NCBI RefSeq assembly: GCF_014779555.2
Contig: NZ_CP094357.1
Coordinates: forward strand, 3,100,001-3,164,000
Source of the DNA: Lysobacter capsici
Lineage (GTDB): Bacteria; Pseudomonadota; Gammaproteobacteria; Xanthomonadales; Xanthomonadaceae
Reading direction: 5' to 3'
DNA length: 64,000 bases
The position numbers and the translations under genes are program-made. Positions 31,621 to 40,299 of the stretch are shown here, piece by piece. Below the pieces are notes generated by a model. The model saw only the letters and a program-made list of their open reading frames with translations. It made no database searches and had not been told where the DNA came from. Every line of letters begins with the position of its first letter. Position 1 is the stretch's first letter.

Positions 31621-33051
31621 TCAATCGCGCATCTTCCGATACGCCGCCAGCGCCGCATCGCGCCCCGCCGCCAGATCGACCAGCGGTTGCGGCGGATAGT
31701 CGGGGGCCACGCGCTGCAAGGTGCGCGGTTCGCGCCACGGGGCGTGCCGCAGCGGCGCGGGCAATGGCGTCAGTTCCGGCACCCAGCGCGCGATGTACTC
31801 GCCGTCGGGATCGAATTTCTCGGCCTGGGTCACCGGGTTGAACACACGGAAGTACGGCGCGGCGTCGGCGCCGGTGCCGGCCACCCATTGCCAGCCCAGG
31901 GTGTTGCTGGCGAGGTCGGCGTCGACCAGGGTGTCCCAGAACCAGCGCGCGCCATGACGCCAGTGATAACGCAGGTGCTTGGTCAGGTAGCTGGCGACGA
32001 TCATGCGCACGCGGTTGTGCATCCAGCCGGTGGCCCACAGCTCGCGCAGGCCGGCGTCGACGATCGGCACACCGGTGCGGCCTTGTTGCCAGGCCTCGAG
32101 CTTCGGCTCGGACACCTTCGCCCAATCGAAATCGATGAAGCGCGGGTTGAAGTTCTGTTCCGGCGTGTCCGGAAAATGGTGCAGCAGGTGATGGGCGAAT
32201 TCGCGCCAGCCCAGTTCGCGCACCGCCGAGTCGACGTCGCCGGCATTGGCCGCGGTGCGGTGCTGGCGCAGCACCGCGGCCGCTCGCCACGGCGCGATTT
32301 CGCCGAAATGCAGATGCGGCGACAAACGCGAGGTGCCGACCCGATCGGGCCGGTCGCGTTGTTCGCCATAGCCGCGCAAGGCGCCGTCGACGAAGACCTC
32401 GAGCGCGGCATGCGCGCCGGCTTCGCCAGGCGTCCAGTGGTCCCAGAAACCGTCGGCCCAATCGCGCCGCGGCGACAGGCGCAGCGCCGTCAGCGGCACG
32501 CCCTCGGGCCCTTCGCGGGTGCTCGGCAGCGAGGCCGGCGGTTCCCACAAGGGTTCGTCCTTCCAGTTCGCCAATGCGCTGCGCCAGAACGGGGTGAACA
32601 CCTTGAACGGTCCGCCCTGCTTGGTGCGCAAGGTCCACGGTTCGAACATCAACGCGCTGTTGAAGCTTTCGACCTCCAGGTCCATGCGCCGCAGCGCCTG
32701 CTTGATCCTGGTGTCGCGTTTTTCGATGTAGGGCTCGTAGCGGCGATTCCAGAACACCGCCTTGGCATCGGTCGCCAGCACCAGCGATTGCAGCGTGGCC
32801 AGGCTGGGACCGAAGAAACGGCGCAGGTGCGAGCCGCGTTTGCGCAGGTCGCGATCGAGCGCGTCGAGCGAGCGATGCCGCCAGGCGTCGGAGGCGGCGC
32901 CGGGGCGCCAGCTGCCGTGCTCGTCGGGCGCATGGATGTAGATCGGGACCGGGATATAGCCCGCGTCCAGCGCGGCGCGCAGGGCCGGGTTGTCGGACAG
33001 GCGCAGGTCGTTGCGGAACCAGACCAAGGCGATGGCGTTGGTATCGGGCAT
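31621..33051 (-). CDS. phrB: deoxyribodipyrimidine photolyase (class I)
   Basis: A 476-residue flavoprotein that repairs UV-induced cyclobutane pyrimidine dimers using blue light. The N-terminal antenna domain begins with LVWFRNDLRLSDN. The C-terminal FAD domain has TGVPIVDAGLRELWATGWMHN, followed by RVRMIVASYLTKHL, and WQWVAGTGADAAPYFRVFNP. These are the strongest photolyase/cryptochrome signatures, and TGWMHNR with the Trp-rich C-terminal region fits a CPD photolyase rather than a cryptochrome. The length is normal (about 470). The 3' end directly meets a repeat. Confidence 0.94.
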   Translation of the reverse strand: MPDTNAIALVWFRNDLRLSDNPALRAALDAGYIPVPIYIHAPDEHGSWRPGAASDAWRHRSLDALDRDLRKRGSHLRRFFGPSLATLQSLVLATDAKAVFWNRRYEPYIEKRDTRIKQALRRMDLEVESFNSALMFEPWTLRTKQGGPFKVFTPFWRSALANWKDEPLWEPPASLPSTREGPEGVPLTALRLSPRRDWADGFWDHWTPGEAGAHAALEVFVDGALRGYGEQRDRPDRVGTSRLSPHLHFGEIAPWRAAAVLRQHRTAANAGDVDSAVRELGWREFAHHLLHHFPDTPEQNFNPRFIDFDWAKVSEPKLEAWQQGRTGVPIVDAGLRELWATGWMHNRVRMIVASYLTKHLRYHWRHGARWFWDTLVDADLASNTLGWQWVAGTGADAAPYFRVFNPVTQAEKFDPDGEYIARWVPELTPLPAPLRHAPWREPRTLQRVAPDYPPQPLVDLAAGRDAALAAYRKMRD

Positions 33052-33190
33052 CGCGACGACCGTGATGGAAGAGACCGGCAGTATGCCGTGTCGTCGGCGC
33101 GCGTGGTCGGGACGTGGATCGTGGCGTGGGGCGCGTGTTCGGGCCGTGCACGGATGCGGCAGCCCTCGCCCGCCCCGCTGGCTCGTCGAA

Positions 33191-33216
33191 CCCCTCTCCC
33201 CGCGAAGGGAGAGGGG
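33191..33216. repeat. short palindrome CCCCTCTCCC/GGGAGAGGGG
   Basis: A perfect 10-base stem with loop CGCGAA, 20 bases after the subtilase stop. A closely related palindrome (CCCTCTCCCGC/GCGGGAGAGGG) occurs at 47087-47110 in the ribosomal operon, so this is a dispersed element. It may also help end the subtilase transcript, although no T-run follows. Confidence 0.6.
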
Positions 33217-33236
33217 CCGAAGCTTGGACTATGGGT

Positions 33237-34886
33237 TTACTGCGACTGCAACTCGGCGATCGCGGCCGGGATTTGCACCAGTCCCCAGCCGGTGTTGTTG
33301 TCGCGGCCGGCCGCGTCGATGTCGAGCGCGGAGGTTTCCAGCGCCTCGAGCACCTGCTGCGCGGTCGCGGTCGGCTTGCTGCTCCACACCACCGCGGCCG
33401 CGCCGGCCACGTGCGGGGTCGCCATCGAGGTGCCGCTCTTGTTCTCGTAGGCCACGTTGCTGAGCGACGGGGTGGCGTCGACGGTGGCGGTCTGCCCGGC
33501 CAGGCTGGCGATGATGGTTTCGCCGTCGGCCTTGCTGATGCCGACCGCCGGCAAGGTGCTGGTCACCGGCTGCGGCGGCGTGGCGGTGTTGAAGAACGCG
33601 GCCGACAAGGGGCCGTCGACGTTGTTGTAGACGACCATGGCCAGGCCGCCGCCGGTTTTGACCCGGGTGACCTTGTCGTTGAAGGTGTTGGTGCCGCGCT
33701 GGCACAGCACGACCTTGTTGCGCCAGGTCGACGAAGAGGCCGTGCACAAGCCGCCGTTGACCCAGCCGGCGCTGGCGGTGGTCTGCCTGGAACCGGCGAT
33801 CGGATTGGCCGCGAACTGGCTGTTGCCGATAACCAGCGGATCGTTGGCCAGCGGCGTGGTGCTCAAGGTGTCCACGCCCGGGCCGGCCAGTTCGACCTCG
33901 GCGTTGAACTGCGAGAAGCTGGCCTTGACGTTGTTCTGGTCGACCGCGGCCACCGACACCACGCTCGGGTAGGAGGCCGGATAGCTCAGGGTCGCGTTGC
34001 CGTCGTTGCCGGCCGCGGCGATGCTCAGCACGCCGTTGTTGGCCAGGGTCTGGAACGCGTTGCGTTCGGTGGTGGAGCTGTTGGCGCCGCCCAGGCTCAT
34101 GTTGATGACCTTGGCGCCGGCGCTGGCGCATCGCTGCGCCGCGTCGACCAGGGTCGAGCTGTAGGTCCACGAGCACTGGCCGTGGCCGCTGCCGTTGTAG
34201 CCGTTGCTGCCGAAGATCTTGATGATGTGCAGCGAGACCTTGCCCGGGCTGACGCCGACCACGCCGGTGGCGTTGTTGGCCGCGGCGATGGTGCCGGCGA
34301 CATGGGTGCCGTGGCTGCAGGTGTCGGTGTTCCAGCCGGTCGGGTAGCCGGTCAGGGCGACGCCGGCGAAATCCTCGTGGGTGGAATTAATGCCCGAGTC
34401 GATCACGCAGACCTTGATGCCGGCGCCGGTCGCCGCGCCCGCGTCGATCGTGCCGTCGCGGTTGGCGTCCCACGCGTCGCGCGCCTGGACCTGGTCGATG
34501 CCGTAGGGAACGCTCTGCGCCATCGGGTAGCGCGGGTAGTCGATCTCGACCGACTCGACGTCTGGATTGGCGCGCAAGGCCTTGATCGCGTCGGCCGACG
34601 GCAGGGTCAGCACCGCGGCATTGAGCTTGTCGAACTGGAAGTTCACCGTCGCATCGCCGGCCTTCGAGGCGGCCAGCTTGTTGCGCAGCGCGCTCACCCG
34701 CTGCTGCAGGCTGAGCGGAATGGCGCTCGCGCTCTTGCCCAGGGCGCCGGCGGCGGTGTTGTTGTTCTGCTTGAACTTGACCCACACGCGGTTCGGATTG
34801 GGCTGTTCCTGCGCCATCGACGTCGCGGACGACACCATCGCGGCCAGACCCAGGCCCAGCGCGCATACCAACTTGCTCTGCTTCAT
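33237..34886 (-). CDS. secreted subtilisin-like serine protease (S8) with PA insert
   Basis: A 549-residue precursor. A signal peptide (to about residue 25, SMAQ) and an I9-type propeptide (about 28-120) precede the catalytic domain. Triad residues are Asp163 (VIDSGIN), His192 (SHGTHVAGT) and Ser487 (GTSMATPH). A protease-associated domain is inserted between the His and Ser regions at about residues 345-455 (VVLCQRGTNTFNDKV, AMVVYNN). The ATG follows CAGGGGGATCG. It probably acts as an extracellular protease in prey or host degradation, together with the lysyl endopeptidase. There is no C-terminal P-domain, in contrast to several other Lysobacter proteases. Confidence 0.93.
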   Translation of the reverse strand: MKQSKLVCALGLGLAAMVSSATSMAQEQPNPNRVWVKFKQNNNTAAGALGKSASAIPLSLQQRVSALRNKLAASKAGDATVNFQFDKLNAAVLTLPSADAIKALRANPDVESVEIDYPRYPMAQSVPYGIDQVQARDAWDANRDGTIDAGAATGAGIKVCVIDSGINSTHEDFAGVALTGYPTGWNTDTCSHGTHVAGTIAAANNATGVVGVSPGKVSLHIIKIFGSNGYNGSGHGQCSWTYSSTLVDAAQRCASAGAKVINMSLGGANSSTTERNAFQTLANNGVLSIAAAGNDGNATLSYPASYPSVVSVAAVDQNNVKASFSQFNAEVELAGPGVDTLSTTPLANDPLVIGNSQFAANPIAGSRQTTASAGWVNGGLCTASSSTWRNKVVLCQRGTNTFNDKVTRVKTGGGLAMVVYNNVDGPLSAAFFNTATPPQPVTSTLPAVGISKADGETIIASLAGQTATVDATPSLSNVAYENKSGTSMATPHVAGAAAVVWSSKPTATAQQVLEALETSALDIDAAGRDNNTGWGLVQIPAAIAELQSQ

Positions 34887-35144
34887 CGATCCCCCTGCTT
34901 GCAACCATGGGCCTGACTCCGGGCGGAGCGGCCGCCGGCGCGCATTGCGCGCCCGACATGGGTGCAAACGGGTCGACGGTTGAGCACCCCTACCCAGAAA
35001 TCGGATTTTCAGACCAATCCGAGCACCACGAGGCACAAAAGACGGACCTGATGCACAGAACGTGCATGCATCGCAGGTATCGAGTGCGCCCTGCCCGCCG
35101 CAGACCGGACACGGGTCCGGCGACGGCGGACCAAACCGGCAGGC

Positions 35145-36236
35145 TCAGCTCTCGACGAAACGGACCCGGCGCGTAATCGAACAGGTCAGCTCGTAACCGA
35201 TCGTGCCGCTGACCTGGGCGATGCGTTCGACCGGCAGCTCCGGCCCCCACAGCACCACCGGATCGCCGACCTTGGCCTGCGGGATGCCGCGCAGGTCGAT
35301 GGTCATCAGGTCCATCGAGACCCGGCCGATGACCTGGGTGTCGTGCCCGGCCACGCGCACCGGCGTGCCCGAGGGCGCGGCGCGCGGGTAGCCGTCGCCG
35401 TAACCGATCGCGGCCACGCCGATCAGCATGTCTTCCGGGCATACCCAGGTCGCCGCGTAACCGATGCGTTCGCCCTTGCGCACCGCGTTGACCGCGATCA
35501 GGCGGGTCGACAGGGTCATCGCCGGACGCAGGCCGAAGTCCTCGCCGTTGCGGCCTTCGACCGCGCTGATCCCGTACAGCAGGCCGCCCGGACGGATCCA
35601 GTCGGCATGCGCGTCCGGCCAGCCGAGCACCGCGGCCGAATTGGCCAGCGAGCGCGCGCCGGCCAGGCCTTCGATCGCGGCGGCGAATGCGCGCTGTTGT
35701 TCGCGGGTCTGGCGGCTGCCCGGCGAGGCGGGGTCGAATTCGTCGGAGCTGGCGAAATGGTTCATCAGCACGATGCCGTCGGCGACGCTGGCCGCCGCGC
35801 TCAGTCGCGCGTGCGCCTGATGCACCTGTTCGGGCGCGAAGCCGAGCCGGTGCATGCCGGTGTCGACCTTGAGCCAGCAGCGGATCGGATCGCCATCGCC
35901 GGCCTGTTCGAGCATCTCGACCTGGCTGATGTGGTGGACCACGGTTTCGACCCCGAGCCGGCGCAGTTGCGGCAGGTCGTCGGCTTCGTCGAAGCCCGAC
36001 AGCAGCACGATCGGCTGCGACAGCCCGGCCGCGCGCAGGCGGTCGGCGTCGGACAGCGCGGCCACGCCGAAGGCGTCGGCGCCTTCGAGCGCGCGGGCGA
36101 CGCGTTCGAGCCCGTGGCCGTAGCCGTCGGCCTTGACCACCGCCATCACCCGGCTGTGGGGTGCGAGCGCGCGGGCCTGGGCGAGGTTGTGACGCAGGGC
36201 GTCGGTGTGAATGAGTGCGGAAGTCGGTCGTGCCAT
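35145..36236 (-). CDS. alr: alanine racemase
   Basis: A 363-residue PLP enzyme that makes D-alanine for peptidoglycan. The PLP lysine is Lys35 in VVKADGYGHG. The catalytic tyrosine is in AAIGYGDGYPR, and RVSMDLMTIDL is the dimer/PLP-site signature. The length is normal. The start at MARPTSALIH aligns with the family; in-frame codons upstream run into repeat DNA (36291-36420). The 258-base region to the subtilase start (34887-35144) holds only a small palindrome, CCGGAC/GTCCGG. Confidence 0.94.
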   Translation of the reverse strand: MARPTSALIHTDALRHNLAQARALAPHSRVMAVVKADGYGHGLERVARALEGADAFGVAALSDADRLRAAGLSQPIVLLSGFDEADDLPQLRRLGVETVVHHISQVEMLEQAGDGDPIRCWLKVDTGMHRLGFAPEQVHQAHARLSAAASVADGIVLMNHFASSDEFDPASPGSRQTREQQRAFAAAIEGLAGARSLANSAAVLGWPDAHADWIRPGGLLYGISAVEGRNGEDFGLRPAMTLSTRLIAVNAVRKGERIGYAATWVCPEDMLIGVAAIGYGDGYPRAAPSGTPVRVAGHDTQVIGRVSMDLMTIDLRGIPQAKVGDPVVLWGPELPVERIAQVSGTIGYELTCSITRRVRFVES

Positions 36237-36290
36237 GGCGCACATTCTAGCGAGACGGCTTCGCGCGCCGATGAGGCGAATGTGAAGTGC

Positions 36291-36420
36291 CGGGATTGGG
36301 GATTCGAGATTTGGGATTCGGCAAAGCGGTTCGTGGCCGATCCCAAATCCTGCGCCCCAAAAGAAATCGGGACTGGCTTTCGCCAATCCCGAATCTCGAA
36401 TCTCGAATCCCGAATCCCAG
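36291..36420. repeat. inverted repeat of GGGATTCGGGATT type
   Basis: The left part (36291-36321) carries GGGATTGGGGATTCGAGATTTGGGATTCGG. This exceeds one unit; its complement appears at 36382-36420 as CCAATCCCGAATCTCGAATC and further units. The element ends four bases before the stop codon of the glycine-zipper gene. It is a variant of the family at 31535 and 63908. Confidence 0.7.
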
Positions 36421-36423
36421 CTT

Positions 36424-36762
36424 TTAATCGCAACGACGCTCGATCACGGTCTCGGTCTTGTTCTGCTGGTTTTCCTGGATCTTGCGTCCGGCGAACGCAC
36501 CGCCGACCGCGCCGGCCGCGGTGGCCAGCTTCTTGCCATTGCCGCCGCCGACCTGATTGCCCAGCAGACCACCCGCGACCGCGCCGATCGCGGTGCCGGC
36601 TATCTTGTGCTGGTCCTTGATCTGCTTGGGACGCTGCACTTGCACGTCGTAGCAACGCGGCGTCTTCGACTTGGAAGACTTGCTCTGCGCGGTCGCGGCG
36701 CCGGTCACCATGACGCAGGACATCAGCGCGGCGGCGATCACGGATTTGAAATGGGTGTTCAT
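36424..36762 (-). CDS. exported glycine-zipper 2TM protein
   Basis: A 112-residue envelope protein with a signal peptide (to about residue 26, GAATAQ) and a glycine-zipper segment (HKIAGTAIGAVAGGLLGNQVGG) typical of the Rick_17kDa/SlyB-like 2TM domain. It has no lipobox cysteine, so it is probably periplasmic or membrane-inserted without lipid. The basic start of the mature part (SKSSKSK) and a C-terminal Cys are notable. Its precise role is unknown; relatives affect envelope integrity. Confidence 0.82.
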   Translation of the reverse strand: MNTHFKSVIAAALMSCVMVTGAATAQSKSSKSKTPRCYDVQVQRPKQIKDQHKIAGTAIGAVAGGLLGNQVGGGNGKKLATAAGAVGGAFAGRKIQENQQNKTETVIERRCD

Positions 36763-37382
36763 GGACTCACCGATTGGGTTATGGGCAACGGTCACCATGC
36801 GCCGCGGCTTGTCATGAGAACGTCAAACCCCATTCGGGCGCCGCGGGCACTGCCGAGCGATCAGGCTAGTCCGCGACAGCTGAACGGGCGCATGCCCGCG
36901 CCCGCGGCCGCGAAACCGGCGAGGCGGAGCGTGCGCGGCGTCAAGGATCGCGGGGTTGCCGGCCATGCAGTGGGATGCGGTCGCGATGGCCAGCGCGAGG
37001 CGGCAAGCGAATTGCGCGACACCTGCGTACGACGCACCTTTGTGATTGATCGGCGTTGCATGGCGACCCAGACGACGTCATCGCGCCGCGATGGCCGTCG
37101 GTACCGCGGCGGTCTTCCGCGCAAAGGAACTTCAATCCGAGCGTTCTTGTTCAGTGCTGGCCAACCTGCATCTCCCGAGCGAGAGCCTCGCGCTGACGCC
37201 GCTCGCACCAGCGACCTCGTGGCGTCTTCCACTGCTCCATCGGCGACGTGGTCCACCTCGCCCATGCACACAAGCATCGCGCTTCGAACGCAGTCCGCAT
37301 TCTGCGCAATCGGTCGCTCACATCCGTGCATGCGCACCCGCATTATGGACAGCCCGATAACGGCCAGCTCGATGGAGCCATC
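36763..37382. other. intergenic region upstream of the flavoprotein gene
   Basis: 620 bases between divergent genes. Translations in all frames are low-complexity and lack motifs. It should contain the promoters of both the glycine-zipper gene and the flavoprotein gene. No peptide gene with a good ribosome site was found here. Confidence 0.4.
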
Positions 37383-38837
37383 ATGCCGACCTATGACGTC
37401 GTAGTAGCAGGCAACGGAGTGCTCGGCATGGCGACCGCGCGCGCCTTGCAATTGCGCGATCCGCGGTTGCGGGTGGCGGTGATCGGCCCTGCCGCGCGCG
37501 GCGGCGCGGCCTCGGCGGCGGCCGGCGCGATGATGGGCTGCTACGGCGAAGTCACCGCGCAACTGCTGCGCACCGATTCGGGCCGGGCCAAGCTGGCCAA
37601 AGGCAAGCTCGCCGCGCGGCATTGGCCGGCCTGGCTCGAGGGCATCAACGCCGAACTGGCGCAGGCCGATCGGGTGTCGATGACGCCGGGCACGGTGGTT
37701 TTCAGCAACGCCAAGTCCGGCACGATCGAAGACGAAAACTACGCCGCCATCCAGCAGGCCCTGCGCGAAAGCGGCGAGGCCTGCGAAGAACTCGATCCCA
37801 ACCGCATACCCGGCCTGAACCCGGCGGAGGATTGCCGTCCCTCGCGCGCCTTGTTCCTGCCCGGCGAAGGCTCGATCGATGCGGCCCGGCTGTTGCAGGC
37901 GATGACCACGCTGATCGAACGCTCGGCGACCCTGAGTTTCGTCGACGCCACGGTGAAGGCGCTCGACATCCAGGGCGGGCAGATCAAGGGCGTGCGGCTT
38001 CAGGACGACAGCGTGGTGTCGTCCCCGCAGGTGGTGCTCGCGGCCGGCGTGTGGACGCAGACGATTCTCGATGCGCACCCCGATCTGGCGCGGCGCATTC
38101 CGCGCCTGTTCTCCGGCGGCGGCACCTCGCTGGTGCTGGAAACCGCGGCGGCGACCTCGCAGCAGCATGTGCTGCGCACGCCCAACCGCGCCTTCGCCTG
38201 CGGGCTGCACGCGGTGCCGCGCGGCGGCCGTCAGCTCTACATCGGCGCGACCAATACCTTGTTCGCGCAACCGATGCTGCGCACCTCGCCCGCGGACATG
38301 TTCTTCCTGCTCGAATGCGCCCTGGATCAGCTCGATCAGGATCTGTGCGCGGCGCAGCTGGTGACCTGGCAAGCGGGCAATCGGCCGGTCGCGGTCGACA
38401 CCTGCCCGCTGATCGGCCCGACCTCGGTCGACGGCCTGTGGCTGCTTACCGGCACCTACCGCGACGGCTTGTTTCTGTCGCCGTTGCTCGCCCAGCACAT
38501 GGCCGACCGCGTCTGCGGCGGTGCCGGGCTGTTCGAGGAAAGCTTCCGCCCCGAGCGCAAGCCGATCCGCCTGTACACCCAGGCGCAGGCCCGCGCCGAA
38601 GCGCTCAAGCACTATCTGGCGATGGGCTCGGAACACGGCATCCGCCTGCCCCGGGTCGGCTGGCATCGGGCCTTCCCGCGCTTCTACGAGCAGATGCTCA
38701 ATGGCCTGTACGACGAACTGGGCGAGGACGAATACGTATTGCCGCCGGAGCTGCTGGCGATCGTCGCCAGCGATCGCGCGAGGATGGTTCCGTTCTTCCG
38801 CGACTACTACGCGCAGGTTCGTCAGGCCTGGGCCTGA
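37383..38837 (+). CDS. FAD-dependent oxidoreductase converging on the RiPP-like operon
   Basis: A 484-residue flavoprotein of the DAO/glycine-oxidase fold. The FAD motif is VVVAGNGVLGMATARAL at residues 5-21, with N in place of the usual middle Gly. PVAVDTCPLIGP and LLTGTYRDGLFLSPLLA form the C-terminal FAD site. A 90-residue tail after the usual end is unusual. Its stop is 10 bases from the stop of the methyltransferase on the other strand, so the genes converge with no terminator between. It may oxidise an amine or peptide residue in the RiPP pathway, or be unrelated; the sequence alone does not decide. Confidence 0.82.
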   Translation: MPTYDVVVAGNGVLGMATARALQLRDPRLRVAVIGPAARGGAASAAAGAMMGCYGEVTAQLLRTDSGRAKLAKGKLAARHWPAWLEGINAELAQADRVSMTPGTVVFSNAKSGTIEDENYAAIQQALRESGEACEELDPNRIPGLNPAEDCRPSRALFLPGEGSIDAARLLQAMTTLIERSATLSFVDATVKALDIQGGQIKGVRLQDDSVVSSPQVVLAAGVWTQTILDAHPDLARRIPRLFSGGGTSLVLETAAATSQQHVLRTPNRAFACGLHAVPRGGRQLYIGATNTLFAQPMLRTSPADMFFLLECALDQLDQDLCAAQLVTWQAGNRPVAVDTCPLIGPTSVDGLWLLTGTYRDGLFLSPLLAQHMADRVCGGAGLFEESFRPERKPIRLYTQAQARAEALKHYLAMGSEHGIRLPRVGWHRAFPRFYEQMLNGLYDELGEDEYVLPPELLAIVASDRARMVPFFRDYYAQVRQAWA

Positions 38838-38847
38838 AGGCGCGCGG

Positions 38848-39693
38848 TCATTGCGCCGGTGAATCGGCCGGAGCGTAACCCGGCCGATGGAACCACGCGG
38901 CGAAGCTGTTTTTCCATTCGCGGAAATACGCGCTGTCGAACTCGGGCGCGATCGTCGCCGAGCGCTTGTCCACGGCCAGCTTGTGCGTATAGCCCAGCGT
39001 CGCCATCGCCTGTTCGATCAGCCGGTCGCCGAGCACCAGCGAGAAGCCGCAGTCGGGGCGTTGGTTGTAGCGGTAATTGCAGCTGTTGATCATGTGCGGC
39101 ACCACCACCCGCAACTCGTCGACGCCATGGTTCAAGGTATCGATCAGGATCCGTTGCGGCGCCAGATACGCCATCGCCTCGAGCAACACGAACGGATGCG
39201 CGGAGTGATACAGCACGCCCGCGCAGACCACCACCTCGAAGCGGTTCGGCTCGAACCGCCACAGTTCGTGATGCATATCGCCTTCGATGACCGTCAGCCG
39301 ATCGCCGAACCGATCGCGCAGATGGGCGACGCAACGCGGGTTATTTTCGATGGCCGTGACCGACGCGGCGTGGCCGATGATCGATTCGGTCAGACCGCCG
39401 GTGTGCGCGCCGAGTTCGAGCACCGATTTGCCGCGCAACCATGCCGCGCAATCGTCGATCAGATGCCGGCGCCTCACCGGCGTCGCATGGGCGTGATCGG
39501 ACTGCTCCAGCACGATCGCAAACCGCGAATGCCACTGCGCGGCCGAAGCGCTGCCGTCGCTGTCGGACTCGCCGTCGAGCCAGGCGTAGTCGATCGTTTC
39601 GGCCGAGCATCGCAATACGACGACGGCCTTGTCGCGGTCGTTCAGGGGGCGCCATATCTCGCCCACGGTCGGCGGAGCACTCAACTCGCCCAT
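38848..39693 (-). CDS. class I SAM-dependent methyltransferase, RiPP cluster
   Basis: A 281-residue protein with a Rossmann methyltransferase core: motif I VLELGAHTGGLT, acidic end of strand 2 in AIENNP, IEGDMHHELW, and motif IV-like VVVCAGVLYHSAHP. An N-terminal region of about 85 residues precedes the core. The ATG at 39693 has GGAAGG touching it, so spacing is poor; a GTG further up (39795) would overlap the peptide gene and is less likely. It is the last gene of the operon and lies 56 bases after the peptide gene, which suggests it methylates that peptide. The target residue is unknown. Confidence 0.8.
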   Translation of the reverse strand: MGELSAPPTVGEIWRPLNDRDKAVVVLRCSAETIDYAWLDGESDSDGSASAAQWHSRFAIVLEQSDHAHATPVRRRHLIDDCAAWLRGKSVLELGAHTGGLTESIIGHAASVTAIENNPRCVAHLRDRFGDRLTVIEGDMHHELWRFEPNRFEVVVCAGVLYHSAHPFVLLEAMAYLAPQRILIDTLNHGVDELRVVVPHMINSCNYRYNQRPDCGFSLVLGDRLIEQAMATLGYTHKLAVDKRSATIAPEFDSAYFREWKNSFAAWFHRPGYAPADSPAQ

Positions 39694-39749
39694 CCTTCCA
39701 GTCCAAGAAACCTGCCGCACCCGTTGCGAGCGCGGCAGATCCCCGTTAC

Positions 39750-39902
39750 CTAGGAATTCGCCGCCTGGGTCGGCGCAACGCTGTACGGCGGCCACCAGCG
39801 ACGTTCATCGGCGGAGCCGGTGGTCACTTCCGATTCTTCCAGAGTCTTCTTGTTGCTCAGGAGGCTCTTGAGCGTCTCCAGGCAAGTTGATTCATTGTTC
39901 AT
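39750..39902 (-). CDS. putative RiPP precursor peptide (50 aa)
   Basis: A 50-residue peptide, too short for routine gene calling. Its ATG is preceded by AGAGGAG with 7-base spacing, one of the best ribosome sites in the window. The N-terminal part is a plausible helical leader (MNNESTCLETLKSLLSNKK), followed by an acidic/Thr stretch (TLEESEVTTGSADE) and a distinct tail, RRWWPPYSVAPTQAANS, which is a likely core. It lies between the PqqD-like gene and the methyltransferase gene on the same strand, where RiPP precursors often sit. There is no Gly-Gly site; the Asp-Glu before RRWWPPY may be a target or cleavage region. The function is inferred from context; it matches no family I can name. Confidence 0.68.
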   Translation of the reverse strand: MNNESTCLETLKSLLSNKKTLEESEVTTGSADERRWWPPYSVAPTQAANS

Positions 39903-40011
39903 GAACTATCTCCTCTGTGGTGGAAGTACTGCTTGCTTTGCTACGGTCGCGACATCCGTGTCGGCTGACTCCCCTGCTCCATAACTGTCCTGTTTCAAGA
40001 CGACTCGTCCG

Positions 40012-40299
40012 TCACGCGGGCGCGGCTTCGATCAGCCGGCTGCCCAACAGCGATTCGAGTCCGCGCTGCGCCTGCCGCCGCGCGCCGTCTTCGTTCAACT
40101 TGTCGCCGGCGAGTTCGGCATAGCCGCGCTCCACTTGCTCGACCGTGCGGCCGTCGCACAGCTCGAACACCAGCCAGGTGTTGAGGCCGAGCCAGTGGAT
40201 CTTTCCCGACTGCGGCGAGAACACCATCAGGCAATCGGCCTGCGGCACCGGGCGCGAACGCAATCCGCTCGCCTTGCGTACCGTCAATTCGTCGCGCAT
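40012..40299 (-). CDS. free-standing PqqD-like domain (RiPP recognition element)
   Basis: A 95-residue protein with the PqqD-like pattern: beta-hairpin start (QADCLMVFSPQSGKIHWL), then the helix LNTWLVFELCDGRTVEQVERGYAEL. PqqD-like domains bind leader peptides and hand them to modifying enzymes. The C-terminal part of the first gene of this operon repeats the same signature (LNTAAWLMFELCDGR), showing two recognition modules in one locus. The start (MRDELTVRK) overlaps the upstream HExxH gene by 16 bases. It is followed after 109 bases by the peptide gene. Confidence 0.85.
   Translation of the reverse strand: MRDELTVRKASGLRSRPVPQADCLMVFSPQSGKIHWLGLNTWLVFELCDGRTVEQVERGYAELAGDKLNEDGARRQAQRGLESLLGSRLIEAAPA

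Noticed and set aside
35105-35120. CCGGAC/GTCCGG palindrome after alr as terminator
   Set aside because: Stem of six pairs without a T-run; too weak to call.
36607-37382. Possible peptide genes upstream of the flavoprotein
   Set aside because: No start with a good ribosome site; translations are low-complexity.
39694-39795. GTG start for the methyltransferase at 39795
   Set aside because: It would overlap the peptide gene, has no ribosome site, and its translation lacks family-like sequence before 39693.
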